Shown here: piece by piece, positions 1 through 8,857 of the stretch
Position numbering within the stretch: position 1 is the stretch's first letter
Layout: each line of letters starts with the position of its first letter
Assembly: GCA_002410925.1 (NCBI GenBank)
Contig: DHPR01000012.1
Location: forward strand, 64,381 to 128,380
DNA length: 64,000 nt
Source: UBA5359 sp002410925 [NCBI: bacterium UBP13_UBA5359]
GTDB taxonomy: Bacteria; UBP13; UBA5359
Direction of reading: 5' to 3'
Position numbers and translations under genes: made by a program
The notes under the pieces: model-generated
Told to the model about the DNA's origin: nothing
Databases searched by the model: none
The model's input: the letters and a program-made list of their open reading frames with translations, nothing else

Positions 1-158
1 ATATAAGGCACTCCTCCCTCTCGTGGCACCACTAAGTAACTCTATCATTACTGCAGCCGCTAGAATATTACGGACTCTACGTCGCATTGGTTTGATATCC
101 TCTTTAGCATCATTGCCGGTCAATACAAGAGATTATACCTCTATACTCCAAAGATGAC
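1..158. other. Left-edge stretch, possible partial gene(s)
   Basis: Two readings are open to the left edge. On the plus strand, frame 2 is open for 51 codons and stops with TGA at 155-157, just before a strong hairpin at 159-202, as a gene end would. On the minus strand an ATG at 87-85 opens a frame starting MRRRVRNILAAAVMIELLSG, which has a basic start followed by a hydrophobic stretch and would run off the edge. Neither peptide is recognised. The two readings exclude each other, and either could be chance. Confidence 0.25.
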
Positions 159-202
159 AAAAAGAGGCCCATCCGCTAAATTATTAACTAGAGCCTCTTT
201 TT
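159..202. terminator. Bidirectional intrinsic terminator
   Basis: AAAAAGAGGC (159-168) pairs perfectly with GCCTCTTTTT (193-202). The A and T ends give a U-tract after the stem in both directions. The loop is 24 bases. It sits 29 bases beyond the stop of the GH130 gene, so it probably ends the long minus-strand sugar operon, and it could also end a plus-strand gene entering from the left edge. Confidence 0.7.
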
Positions 203-230
203 GCCGTCTGCTTCAATATTCGAAGAAGTA

Positions 231-1223
231 TCAGATGATGCTGTTGGCTTTTATAAACTCCAGCAGCCAGTCCATCCTGGTATACGCCAGGCAGGTAACC
301 GTATCGGCTGCTCCGTAGTAAACGGCTATTCGCCCGGTTGCTTTATCATGAAGAGCGGCACAGGGAAAAACGACATTGGATACATCGCCTACGCATTCAT
401 AGAGGGTCTGTGGTGATAAAATATACGGAGCCGTTCTATGAATAACCTTCCACGGTTTTTCTAAATCCAGCAAAGCAGCGCCGGCACTATATACAAAGCC
501 GTTACACGAGCTCAGAACCCCATGATATATCAGCAGCCACCCCTCTGCTGTTTCTATCGGCACGGGGCCGGCGCCTATTTTGGTGCTTTGCCATCCATCT
601 CCTGCTGGCCCCATGACAAAACGATGTCGCCCCCAGTAAATCATATCCGGACTCTCGCTGTAAAAGATATCCCCAAACCGGGTATGCCCCGTATCGCTGG
701 GACGGCTCAGCATAGCAAATTTGCCGTTGATTCTGCGCGGAAATAAAACTCCGTTTCTGTTATAGGGCAGAAAGGCATTCTCCAGCAGACAACAGCTCTT
801 AAAATCATAGGTATAGCCTATGGCTATGGTTGGCCCGTGATATCCGTTGCACCATGTTATATAATAGCGGTCCTCCAGCCAGCAAACCCTTGGATCATAC
901 GCGTATTGAAATCTTCCTATTTCTTCATCTTCTGCTTCAAAAACTATGGGGTGCGGTTCTATCTCCCAGGCTATGCCATCTCTGCTTTTGCCAAAATGCA
1001 ATCGCATGTCGCGTTTCTTATCATCACAGCGAAAGACTCCTGCATACCCATCCCTAAAAGGAACAACGGCACTGTTGAAGATACTGTTGGAGACAGGTAT
1101 AAGGTTTCGTGGAATTACCGGATTGCGTCCCGAGCGCCACATGATATCGGAGCATCCTTGCGACCGCTCCTCCCAGGGTATAACAGCGCTTTTTTCCTCG
1201 GGCGCAATAATACTGTTGTTCAT
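231..1223 (-). CDS. Glycoside hydrolase family 130 (beta-mannoside phosphorylase-like)
   Basis: The 330-residue protein has the five-bladed propeller pattern of GH130. It includes the [10 protein letters not shown] stretch with Asp110 in the DPR signature, where the family's catalytic acid sits, and the late '[24 protein letters not shown]' type blade (residues about 285-310). Family members cleave beta-mannosides with phosphate (releasing mannose 1-phosphate) or, in some subfamilies, with water. There is no signal peptide, so it is cytoplasmic. It is the last gene of the operon, 21 bases after the solute-binding protein. The ATG at 1223 is preceded by AGAGGT at a somewhat long spacing. The exact subfamily and substrate cannot be read from the sequence. 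Confidence 0.85.
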   Translation of the reverse strand: MNNSIIAPEEKSAVIPWEERSQGCSDIMWRSGRNPVIPRNLIPVSNSIFNSAVVPFRDGYAGVFRCDDKKRDMRLHFGKSRDGIAWEIEPHPIVFEAEDEEIGRFQYAYDPRVCWLEDRYYITWCNGYHGPTIAIGYTYDFKSCCLLENAFLPYNRNGVLFPRRINGKFAMLSRPSDTGHTRFGDIFYSESPDMIYWGRHRFVMGPAGDGWQSTKIGAGPVPIETAEGWLLIYHGVLSSCNGFVYSAGAALLDLEKPWKVIHRTAPYILSPQTLYECVGDVSNVVFPCAALHDKATGRIAVYYGAADTVTCLAYTRMDWLLEFIKANSII

Positions 1224-1243
1224 AACTCATATTACCTCTCATC

Positions 1244-2494
1244 TTACTTTCTTTTTTCGATAAATTGAATTCCTTCTCTTTTTAAATTATCCACGGTTTG
1301 CTCCGCACTCTGCTTTCCCAATAAAAAGAGATCCATCTCCGGTTTATATACAGAAGTAATATACTCATTGAACCAGGCAATCTTAGGAACGGGCCTGGCA
1401 GTCTGCAAAGCATCAGCATAAATACCTATATGATCGGGCGGCGGCACTTTAAAAGTCTTATCGGCCACTTCAGGGATAGGTGGAATGCAATTCCTCCCTT
1501 TCCCCAGAATAGCCGTGCCTTCCGCCCCGCAAGCAAATTTCACAAACTCGAAGGCCGCTCTCTTTACTTTGCTTTGTGAGGATATATGTAATGTGCCGGT
1601 CGAAAAAGTCGTTATCCTTTCTCCGTCTGGGTTCAATGGCAGCGGCGCCACATCCCAGGAGAACGATTTTATATCACTTAGGGATGACAGCAGGAAAGAT
1701 GGAGCCAAAAGCATGGCTACTCTTCCAGTCATAAACATTTGCGTTGCGCTCTTGTATTTATCTTCTCCCTCGAGCTGAGAGCGTGAGGGTACCGATTTAT
1801 CTACGTTTTGCAAAGCCTGTAAAAACTTCAATGCAGAGATAGTTTCCTTGCTGTTTGCAAGACAATTTTTGCCCTCGGTATCAAAGAGGCCGCCTCCAAA
1901 GCTGTACACAATATCCAGGGGACTGGGTAACAGAGCACCAAATTGTGATACTTTGCCCTTTTCATGCTCGGTTAACTTCCTGGCGGCCGCTCTGAAATCA
2001 TCCCATCTCCAATAGGCATTAGGATACGGCAATCTTGCAGTATCGAATAAATTTTTGTTATACACCAGAGCGGTTGTGCCGAAATATATGGGTAATCCAT
2101 AAACGGCTTTACCGTAGCGGAGACTTCCCAGCAAAGGGCTATAATACTGAGTAATATCCAGCTTGCTCTCTTTGATAAAACCGGAAATGTCAAAGACCAC
2201 TCCTTTTTCAGCCAGTGGCGGCAGCATGTTATCTCCCCAGTAAAACACGTCAGGTGCAAGGCCCCCTGCAATCTCCACTTTGATCTTGTCCGGCCCCCCC
2301 TGCACCGGCACAAACTTTACATAAATTTCTTCCTGTCCGGCATTAAAGGCATCAACCATCGCCTGGTGTAAAGCAACTTGGGAGGGGAGGCTCTCCCAAT
2401 TCTCATACTTGACTATAATTTTTCCGGTTTTAGAGCCGCACCCTGCCAACAAGCCCAGCATAAGTACTATAACTGTCCATAGTAATTTACGCAT
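1244..2494 (-). CDS. Sugar ABC transporter substrate-binding lipoprotein
   Basis: This is an extracellular solute-binding protein of the sugar type (416 residues). The N-terminus MRKLLWTVIVLMLGLLAGC is a lipoprotein signal with lipobox LAGC, so Cys19 would be the lipidated residue. The body has the usual features, such as 'GLAPDVFYWGDN' and a mid-protein 'VYGLPIYFGTTALVYNK' motif. A longer frame exists, but it would overlap the upstream gene. The ATG at 2494 has AGGTGA in front and gives a clean lipoprotein signal. It lies between a ROK kinase and GH130 and presumably binds an oligosaccharide released outside. No permease gene accompanies it here, so it must use permeases encoded elsewhere. 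Confidence 0.88.
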   Translation of the reverse strand: MRKLLWTVIVLMLGLLAGCGSKTGKIIVKYENWESLPSQVALHQAMVDAFNAGQEEIYVKFVPVQGGPDKIKVEIAGGLAPDVFYWGDNMLPPLAEKGVVFDISGFIKESKLDITQYYSPLLGSLRYGKAVYGLPIYFGTTALVYNKNLFDTARLPYPNAYWRWDDFRAAARKLTEHEKGKVSQFGALLPSPLDIVYSFGGGLFDTEGKNCLANSKETISALKFLQALQNVDKSVPSRSQLEGEDKYKSATQMFMTGRVAMLLAPSFLLSSLSDIKSFSWDVAPLPLNPDGERITTFSTGTLHISSQSKVKRAAFEFVKFACGAEGTAILGKGRNCIPPIPEVADKTFKVPPPDHIGIYADALQTARPVPKIAWFNEYITSVYKPEMDLFLLGKQSAEQTVDNLKREGIQFIEKRK

Positions 2495-2522
2495 ATGGTT
2501 CACCTCATAAATTCGCTTATTT

Positions 2523-3479
2523 TCATAGCATCCTGTCAAAAACCAGCTTAGCCATGCCATAAAGGGGGCTACCATCTATCTCCTTGCCACAGGTAATAAT
2601 TTTTAAGCTATGTATCCTCTCAAGCCTTGCTCGCAAGGGTGGTGAAAATAACGGGAAGGCCTTTGAAATCTGGCCACCCATTATCAGGCATTCCGCTTGA
2701 AAGTCTTCAATAAGCGGAGCCAGGACCTCTCCCATAATAGAACCGATTTCTTTGAACACCTGCAAGCTTGCGATATCCTTTTCTTTTGCCGCCAGGCAGG
2801 CTATATCCTTAACATCTATTCGCTTATATGGAGCTCCTCCGCACAGTTCCTTATACCTGGCAATGATTCCTTCTCTGGAGATTCTATCTTCAACTATACC
2901 CCCTTCATAAGGTAAGCTCCATATACTGCAAAGCGGTGTCCGAGAATCACGGCGCAGTATCTTTCCGTCACTCATGAAGGCTGCTCCCAATCCTGTTCCA
3001 AGCGTAACAGCCACTATTTGTTTTGCTCCCTGAGCAGTATCCTTCCATATCTCTCCCAGCAAAAATGCATGTGCATCGCTCTCAAAATATATATTTGTTT
3101 CTTCGCCTATACATAATCGTTCTATCAGCACTCGTCTCAGTTCCAGCCCCCGGATAGCCCTGAACTTATGACGCATGAAACTGATTCCGGCGTTGTAATC
3201 GAATGGTCCGGGGACGCACAGGCCTATACCGCAGACAGGCAGCTTCTGCTTATCCGCCTGATGCAAAGCAATACGTATTGTTTTTACAAGGCATCCTATA
3301 ATCTCTTCTGCTGTTCCATTGGAGATACTTGGCGACCTTAAATAGCTCTCCGGTAACAGAGTGCCGTCTGAGGCAACCACAGCCGATTTAACGAAGGTGC
3401 CGCCTACATCCAGCACCACAGCATAATTATGCCCGTCTTGCCTCCTGGTTTCAGTCTTAAAAGGCATACGCTCGCTCAT
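2523..3479 (-). CDS. ROK family sugar kinase
   Basis: This 318-residue ROK protein carries the phosphate-binding DVGGTFVKS motif near the N-terminus and a second glycine-rich ATPase motif, TLGTGLGAAF. ROK kinases phosphorylate glucose, N-acetylglucosamine, N-acetylmannosamine or allose with ATP in the cytoplasm. The usual zinc-binding CxCGxxGCxE motif of the ROK family is absent, as in some divergent members. There is no N-terminal HTH, so it is a kinase rather than a repressor. The ATG at 3479 overlaps the upstream stop as ATGA, indicating translational coupling with the isomerase-like gene. Substrate is unknown. Context suggests mannose or a related hexose. Confidence 0.82.
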   Translation of the reverse strand: MSERMPFKTETRRQDGHNYAVVLDVGGTFVKSAVVASDGTLLPESYLRSPSISNGTAEEIIGCLVKTIRIALHQADKQKLPVCGIGLCVPGPFDYNAGISFMRHKFRAIRGLELRRVLIERLCIGEETNIYFESDAHAFLLGEIWKDTAQGAKQIVAVTLGTGLGAAFMSDGKILRRDSRTPLCSIWSLPYEGGIVEDRISREGIIARYKELCGGAPYKRIDVKDIACLAAKEKDIASLQVFKEIGSIMGEVLAPLIEDFQAECLIMGGQISKAFPLFSPPLRARLERIHSLKIITCGKEIDGSPLYGMAKLVFDRML

Positions 3480-5323
3480 TTCAGAAGGGTCTTGGTCAAC
3501 TTGCAAGGCTGATTTCCCAAATTCTCAATCAGGTATTTGCCGAAGCATGCAGGTATAACAACCACTTCGCTGAAATTCAGGCGGAAGTTACGCTCGATAT
3601 CTTCCCCGGAGCTTATCAACACGCTCTCTCCCTCTACCAGGCAGAGTACGTGAAACTTTCCTGCAGTCGTATCTTCTATGCTCTTTTCAAACTCCAGGCG
3701 GTGCAACGTAAAGAATATATCTTCGCGTTCGCCTATGACGAACTCCGCCCAGCCCTTTCCCTCTCTGACGAGCCGGGGATCCTGGCGCAGGTTTCGAGCG
3801 ACCCAATCCCCTCGACGATGCTCCTGAAGAACCCTCTCGCCATGCCAGGTATGAATGGGACGAAGTTTGCCGTTCAAGTCACTTCGCAAATAATCATAAA
3901 GTTTGAAGGTATAAGAGCCTACGGTACAACTGCCTATTTCAAGCACCACTTGATTGCGTCCGGAGCTATGTACCGTGCCGGCCGGAATAAGAAACTGATC
4001 TCCCGCACGACTTGGCATATAATTGATGTACTTTTCATACTCCACCGGCGTCTTCTCTCTTTCCGATCGCCTGGCTTCCTTGAAAAATTCGTCCTTATCC
4101 GCATCGTCCCGTAATCCCATATGAGTTCTAGCCGACCCATCTTCCATTGTTGTCATTACATAATAGCTCTCATCCTGCTGAAACTGCTCCCCGAAATTCT
4201 CCATAATATATGAAGCGTGAGGATGCACCTGTATGGACATATGCCCCCCACCCATTGTATCGTCATAATTAAAACGTATGGGAAAGGTTCCCTTGAATTC
4301 CCTGACACATTCTTCACCCATAAGGTTTACAGCTTCAGCTGCCGCAAACAGATTGAACGGAATATCGATGAAGTTTCTGCCAACAGCCACCTGAACGCTC
4401 ACTTCAGGTGGTATCATTTCAAAGCTCCAGGCGCAATTCACCATTTCTTCAGGCAGACAGCGTAACCTCTTAATCCATTGCCCGCCCCAGACTCCCGGTA
4501 TGTAAACGGGCTTTGCCCTGACCGGATATCTTACCAGCGATTCCATAATCCCTTTAAGCGTTTCTCGCGGCAATAGCTTTGGCTCCTCGGGTATATTGGC
4601 ATCCACATAAAAATCTATATTTCCCCCTTCAAGCAACCTTTTCCTCAAATTATCAAGCACCTGATAATCGATATAGTACAATCGCCTGAAAATATAGCTT
4701 TTGTCACGAGAGAATTCACCATCTCCAAGATTTCTTACGCATCCATTGTTCACCCTGTGGCTGATCTCCTTGCGGGTAAGGTCAAGATAGACTACGGTAT
4801 CATAGCTTGATATCAAATAATCATTGGCGCTACCGCATCCGTAACAGATGATGACCTCCTTTACCTTACCATCCGCCGGCTCGCAGGCCGACAATACGCT
4901 TTTAGCCTTAGCAACAGCTGCATCATCGAGAAGATTCTCCACTTGCCCGGTATATAATCTGCCGAACAAAGATACAGGATCGCGAATTGGATCCACCGGC
5001 AATAACGAATTGACTATTCTCTCCATTTCAGAAGGTGCCTTATAAAATGTAGCGGCATCAAGGAGCAGAACCCTGTAGCCGTCTTCCTCCAGCGTTTCCT
5101 TTAGCCTGGAGATTATCAATTCCCAGTCAATGCCGATGTAGCCATCAAGAGCCAGCCTGAAGGCCGGCATAGTGGAAGAAATATTTTTTCGCACCAATTC
5201 TCTGGTGAAGGACAGAACATTATTCTCTCCACTGACAAGAGCTTTGGCGGCTTCATCGGAAAGCTTCGGACGATTTATCGCCTTTCTGTCTTCAAAGGGG
5301 TGTGGATTAGTCATAAAACTCAT
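3476..5323 (-). CDS. Class I mannose-6-phosphate isomerase-like cupin with extra N-terminal domain
   Basis: In this 615-residue protein the C-terminal half carries the type I phosphomannose isomerase signature: SIQVHPHASY at about residues 364-373, a DESYYVM Glu around 385, and FLIPAGTVHSS around 444-454. These supply the metal-binding His/Glu residues. Such enzymes interconvert mannose 6-phosphate and fructose 6-phosphate. The first about 250 residues resemble a uridine-kinase-like P-loop fold (YLDLTRKEISHR, LYYIDYQVLDNLRKRL) but lack a recognisable Walker A. The start at 5323 follows GAGGAGAAGTAAA. Its stop overlaps the ROK kinase start. The substrate may differ from mannose 6-phosphate. 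Confidence 0.75.
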   Translation of the reverse strand: MSFMTNPHPFEDRKAINRPKLSDEAAKALVSGENNVLSFTRELVRKNISSTMPAFRLALDGYIGIDWELIISRLKETLEEDGYRVLLLDAATFYKAPSEMERIVNSLLPVDPIRDPVSLFGRLYTGQVENLLDDAAVAKAKSVLSACEPADGKVKEVIICYGCGSANDYLISSYDTVVYLDLTRKEISHRVNNGCVRNLGDGEFSRDKSYIFRRLYYIDYQVLDNLRKRLLEGGNIDFYVDANIPEEPKLLPRETLKGIMESLVRYPVRAKPVYIPGVWGGQWIKRLRCLPEEMVNCAWSFEMIPPEVSVQVAVGRNFIDIPFNLFAAAEAVNLMGEECVREFKGTFPIRFNYDDTMGGGHMSIQVHPHASYIMENFGEQFQQDESYYVMTTMEDGSARTHMGLRDDADKDEFFKEARRSEREKTPVEYEKYINYMPSRAGDQFLIPAGTVHSSGRNQVVLEIGSCTVGSYTFKLYDYLRSDLNGKLRPIHTWHGERVLQEHRRGDWVARNLRQDPRLVREGKGWAEFVIGEREDIFFTLHRLEFEKSIEDTTAGKFHVLCLVEGESVLISSGEDIERNFRLNFSEVVVIPACFGKYLIENLGNQPCKLTKTLLK

Positions 5324-5324
5324 T

Positions 5325-6770
5325 TTACTTCTCCTCTGCAATGTAATGATAATCAAAATTATTGATATAAGCCCATTCCTTCAGTTCGGGCAGGACATCA
5401 CCTTCGACAAGGGCAAAATGTTGATGGGCACCGGCTTCAATAATATCCTCGAAGAGCTTTTCTACCCTCCCTCGAGACTCAAATACTGAATGCGAATAGC
5501 CTTTAATGATGTGCCGGCCAGGCAAAGAATCAACGATTGTACAAATGACTTTATATTCGCCCTTGCATTCTGAAAAATGAGCCATAGTCATACGGCCGGG
5601 GGGTATTCTGTGCCAGGCAAAAGGAGCTCCGGCAAACTTATACGGCGCCTTTTCATATCTGGCATCCGGCGCAATTATAACGTTCTCCCTGAAGCGCTCA
5701 TCCGTATGGTCAAGAGGACCGGCATGTCCGGCGCAAAAACGATTATGCGGTGCATCTATATAAAACGGCTCTATAAAGCTTATATGCTTTCCAGTCATGA
5801 CCTTCAGAGCCAGGCAGGCAAGTGCCGTTCCCACATCACCTTCCGGCACCAATACAGAGCATCTTTCATTAAAGCTCTCATGATAAAAACCGGGTCTTAA
5901 GCCTACCTTCTTGTGCAACTGCGAATCTATGTCGTTGAGAACCAGCGCATCAAGGTCCATATCCTTTGCCAGAGACGCTATACCTATGGAAGCCTTTGCC
6001 GCTGCGAAGAACTTCAGCTGATCAATCTCTTCGTCAACCTTGTAGCATGCTTTGAGTCGTTCAATATAAGACTTGACGTCCTCGTCGTCTACGGCATCAA
6101 TATGCTCTTTCAGAATATCAAAGGAGATAAATGTCAGCTCCGGACCTACGCGATTGAAGAATTGATAAGGGTCCACATAGGTAGACCACATAACTTCATT
6201 GAAGCTCTGCAACAGACCAAATCTGGCTCGCTTGAGAACACCTCTGGCCTTTGCAGCGCGGGCAAAGACTCTTATGCGCTGCCGGGTTTCTTCTCCGCTT
6301 CCGACAATCGTTCTTGCCTTTTTAGCCAGCCTTTTAATGGAACCGGAACCTTCCAGCATACCTACCAGACCGCCAGCAACCAGAAACTGAGCAAAGTCGT
6401 CCTCGGACACGGCATTTTCAAAGCCCTTTTCTTCTACCGGCAAATAAAAGACCAGCGGTAAATCAGGCATGTCACGCAAAAATCTTATCCAGGTAAAATC
6501 CTCGGACCAGGACATAAAAGCAGCCATTACAAAGTCCACATCTTCGTTAACAAAGATTTTAAGCGCCTTTGTCACATCCTCCGTCTCGGTAATCATCCCG
6601 GCATCAACTATTTCCATATCCGAAGAGAGCTGCTGCTTTATTCTTCCAGCTGCTTCTTGAACACGGTGAAGGTAAGTGCCTCTCGGCGTTCCATTACCTA
6701 CCTCGTGCTTTATGAACCTGCGACTACCCAGCGTCAGCAGCCCGCATACAGGTTTACCTCTGCTCATCAT
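5325..6770 (-). CDS. L-fucose/L-arabinose isomerase family protein
   Basis: This 481-residue cytoplasmic protein has the overall pattern of the fucose/arabinose isomerase superfamily. Residues about 60-130 hold a region scanning for 'VDFVMAAFMSWSED', the middle has 'EVMWSTYVDPYQFFNRVGPELTFIS', and a C-terminal barrel includes 'PGRMTMAHFSE' and 'GRHIIKGYSHSVFES'. The family usually isomerises aldoses to ketoses using Mn2+, but many distant members have unknown reactions. It sits one base upstream of the isomerase-like cupin start and overlaps the DUF6259 gene by about 17 bases. Either of two adjacent ATG codons (6770 or 6767) may be used. The substrate is not evident. Confidence 0.7.
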   Translation of the reverse strand: MMSRGKPVCGLLTLGSRRFIKHEVGNGTPRGTYLHRVQEAAGRIKQQLSSDMEIVDAGMITETEDVTKALKIFVNEDVDFVMAAFMSWSEDFTWIRFLRDMPDLPLVFYLPVEEKGFENAVSEDDFAQFLVAGGLVGMLEGSGSIKRLAKKARTIVGSGEETRQRIRVFARAAKARGVLKRARFGLLQSFNEVMWSTYVDPYQFFNRVGPELTFISFDILKEHIDAVDDEDVKSYIERLKACYKVDEEIDQLKFFAAAKASIGIASLAKDMDLDALVLNDIDSQLHKKVGLRPGFYHESFNERCSVLVPEGDVGTALACLALKVMTGKHISFIEPFYIDAPHNRFCAGHAGPLDHTDERFRENVIIAPDARYEKAPYKFAGAPFAWHRIPPGRMTMAHFSECKGEYKVICTIVDSLPGRHIIKGYSHSVFESRGRVEKLFEDIIEAGAHQHFALVEGDVLPELKEWAYINNFDYHYIAEEK

Positions 6771-8829
6771 ATACGCATACCACCATCTGATCTATATTGA
6801 GATTCGTATTATTAATATTTATATCCCTCTTCTCACCTGCCGAATGATCGATAACCATGACTTCCTTTATTTCAAAACCCGGAGCGATTGCCTCCAACCA
6901 GTCCATCCGTACCGAACAATCGGATCTGTTCCAAGCGATCAAAGCCATTCTGTCTGCATTTCTATACGTTCTGACGGTAACTTTATCAGTATCGATGCAA
7001 CTAAGATCCAACCCGTCTTTATCGGTAAACTTGCCGTGCAGCAAAGTATCCGCATGCCTTCTTCTGACAGCGTTCAATTTTGTCAAATAAGCAGAATAAT
7101 CAGGCATCTCCTTCAACGTAGCCCGACAGCGATAAATTTCAACATCAAACCTGAAACCATTTATAAATGCATAATTGGCATGTTCGACATACTGCCGCTC
7201 ATCCCGCCATCCTCGATTGGACATAATATATTCAGGAAAGGTATAGCGAAACATCTCCGGAAAAGCCATGGGTTCGTAGAAAAAGCCGTAGCCGCAACCA
7301 TGAATAAAATCGGCATACTGTCCAAAGACATCGGTAACAAGCTCTATTCCCAAGGCTATATGAGGATACTTATCTTTGAAATAAGCTGAGAGTTCCTTCA
7401 ATATGGCAGCCCCTCCGGGCCCGGCAACAGCGCTAGGATTACTATGCTTATGTGAGCCGTCAAAGCAGGGATAGGGGAAGACGGCGCCGCCCAATTGATC
7501 ATAAAAGACGGCATCGCTGCCTAATGCTATACATTGCTCTCCCTGTTCTTTAAGAACCTGAAGCCATTCAGCCGCTTCCGGGCAGGCTATAGCAAAAGAT
7601 TTATATCCGAACGACTTCAAAAGTGTGCCGGCTCCCCAGAATTTATAGTGCTCTCTGTATTCATTACCATCGATATCCTTAAGACTGATCCTGTGCCCGG
7701 TACGATGATAAAAATCCGTGGCTATATCGATCAGGCGCCCATTGGTATAAAGAATTACCTTGCCGTCCTGTTCATGTACCCCGTCTATGTAAGAGCGTAA
7801 TTCTGCCGCTGCCGCCGGCTCGATTTCATACTCCGGATAGCGATTGTCAAATCCTCCCGACCACCAGCCCAGAAGCATCAGCGCATCTATATCTCCACTG
7901 CAAGCCGCCTGGCGAATCTCCGGGATATCGGAGTAGCGATGCAGTTCTTCCCCGTACTGATGCTTGAGAAATGTCCGCTGCCATCCACTCATATCTCGGA
8001 CCCAATCCAATGGTTGCGGACGCTTCCACCAGGTCTTCTCAGCCCAGGCTCTATATTTCCTGGCGCCTGCATGCCAGCTGCCGGCGTACGGCGAAAGCAC
8101 AAACGGTGCGCTTTGCCAACTATCTCCTTTTTTGATAAAGGGATACTTGGTAAAAGCCAGCGAGAGATTTAATTCGCTTTCTGGGTGCACTATTGCGCTT
8201 ATGCAGGTATTTTGAAAGGAATCGTCGTAGGAAGCCATATAGAGGCCCTCTCTGCCGTTGAACAGGCTAAGCCATTGCATTGAAGCTTCACCCGGATAAA
8301 CAATCGAATAGGCGGTTCCGTTCTCATCCGGCCCCAGATATCCCGAATGGTAATCCATTATGCTGCCTAATGGATTATCCAAACGCCGGCCACAGGCCTC
8401 GGGCAGAAGCAGTACATCATCCTCCGGGTTGCTTCCCAGCGCGGTAATTCCCTTGATCCACGGGAACCATGCTTCCGTGATCTCTATGTCCTCGTTATTA
8501 AAAAGATCAAGCGTAAAGAGCGCCTCATCGTTCCGCAGCTCGATAGTATAGCAAAGAGAAAGATCCAGCCCTCCCTTATCAGCCGTTATCGATGAATACT
8601 CAACCTTCAAGAGATTGTCAGAGAGAAGCTTTGCCTTGCCTTGCTGCCTGTCGGCGTATATCGGGTTTTCCAGGCAGTCGCCATCGCGAAAAATCAGCTT
8701 CCAGCCGCCTCCGGGAAGCGATTTGATATAATCGTTTCCTGTAACCTTGTTTTTCAACATAACAATTATGCCTCTGCCGTCCACTTTCAGCTTCAGCTTT
8801 TCGTTTTCCAATATGACGTTTTCGTTCAT
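6754..8829 (-). CDS. DUF6259-type glycoside hydrolase (cytoplasmic)
   Basis: This 691-residue protein has an N-terminal beta-sandwich domain (about 1-270) and a (beta/alpha)8 barrel resembling the DUF6259 group, which is related to GH36/GH101-type retaining glycosidases. The barrel has AVFYDQLGG with Asp444 as candidate nucleophile and GIELVTDVF around Glu496 as a second acidic position. A C-terminal beta domain follows. No signal peptide is present, so it probably acts on imported oligosaccharides. A GTG five codons upstream (8844) is an alternative start. The ATG at 8829 is preferred because AGGTGA/GAGTGAAG lies before it. Two other proteins in the window (8858-13120 and 27359-29704) share the Y-x-D barrel motif. 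Confidence 0.68.
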   Translation of the reverse strand: MNENVILENEKLKLKVDGRGIIVMLKNKVTGNDYIKSLPGGGWKLIFRDGDCLENPIYADRQQGKAKLLSDNLLKVEYSSITADKGGLDLSLCYTIELRNDEALFTLDLFNNEDIEITEAWFPWIKGITALGSNPEDDVLLLPEACGRRLDNPLGSIMDYHSGYLGPDENGTAYSIVYPGEASMQWLSLFNGREGLYMASYDDSFQNTCISAIVHPESELNLSLAFTKYPFIKKGDSWQSAPFVLSPYAGSWHAGARKYRAWAEKTWWKRPQPLDWVRDMSGWQRTFLKHQYGEELHRYSDIPEIRQAACSGDIDALMLLGWWSGGFDNRYPEYEIEPAAAAELRSYIDGVHEQDGKVILYTNGRLIDIATDFYHRTGHRISLKDIDGNEYREHYKFWGAGTLLKSFGYKSFAIACPEAAEWLQVLKEQGEQCIALGSDAVFYDQLGGAVFPYPCFDGSHKHSNPSAVAGPGGAAILKELSAYFKDKYPHIALGIELVTDVFGQYADFIHGCGYGFFYEPMAFPEMFRYTFPEYIMSNRGWRDERQYVEHANYAFINGFRFDVEIYRCRATLKEMPDYSAYLTKLNAVRRRHADTLLHGKFTDKDGLDLSCIDTDKVTVRTYRNADRMALIAWNRSDCSVRMDWLEAIAPGFEIKEVMVIDHSAGEKRDININNTNLNIDQMVVCVYDEQR

Positions 8830-8857
8830 CTTCACTCTCTTCACCTGCCAACAAAAA

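Noticed and set aside
1244-2575. Longer N-terminus of the sugar-binding protein
   Set aside because: It would overlap the ROK kinase gene and hide the lipoprotein signal. The ATG at 2494 has a ribosome site.
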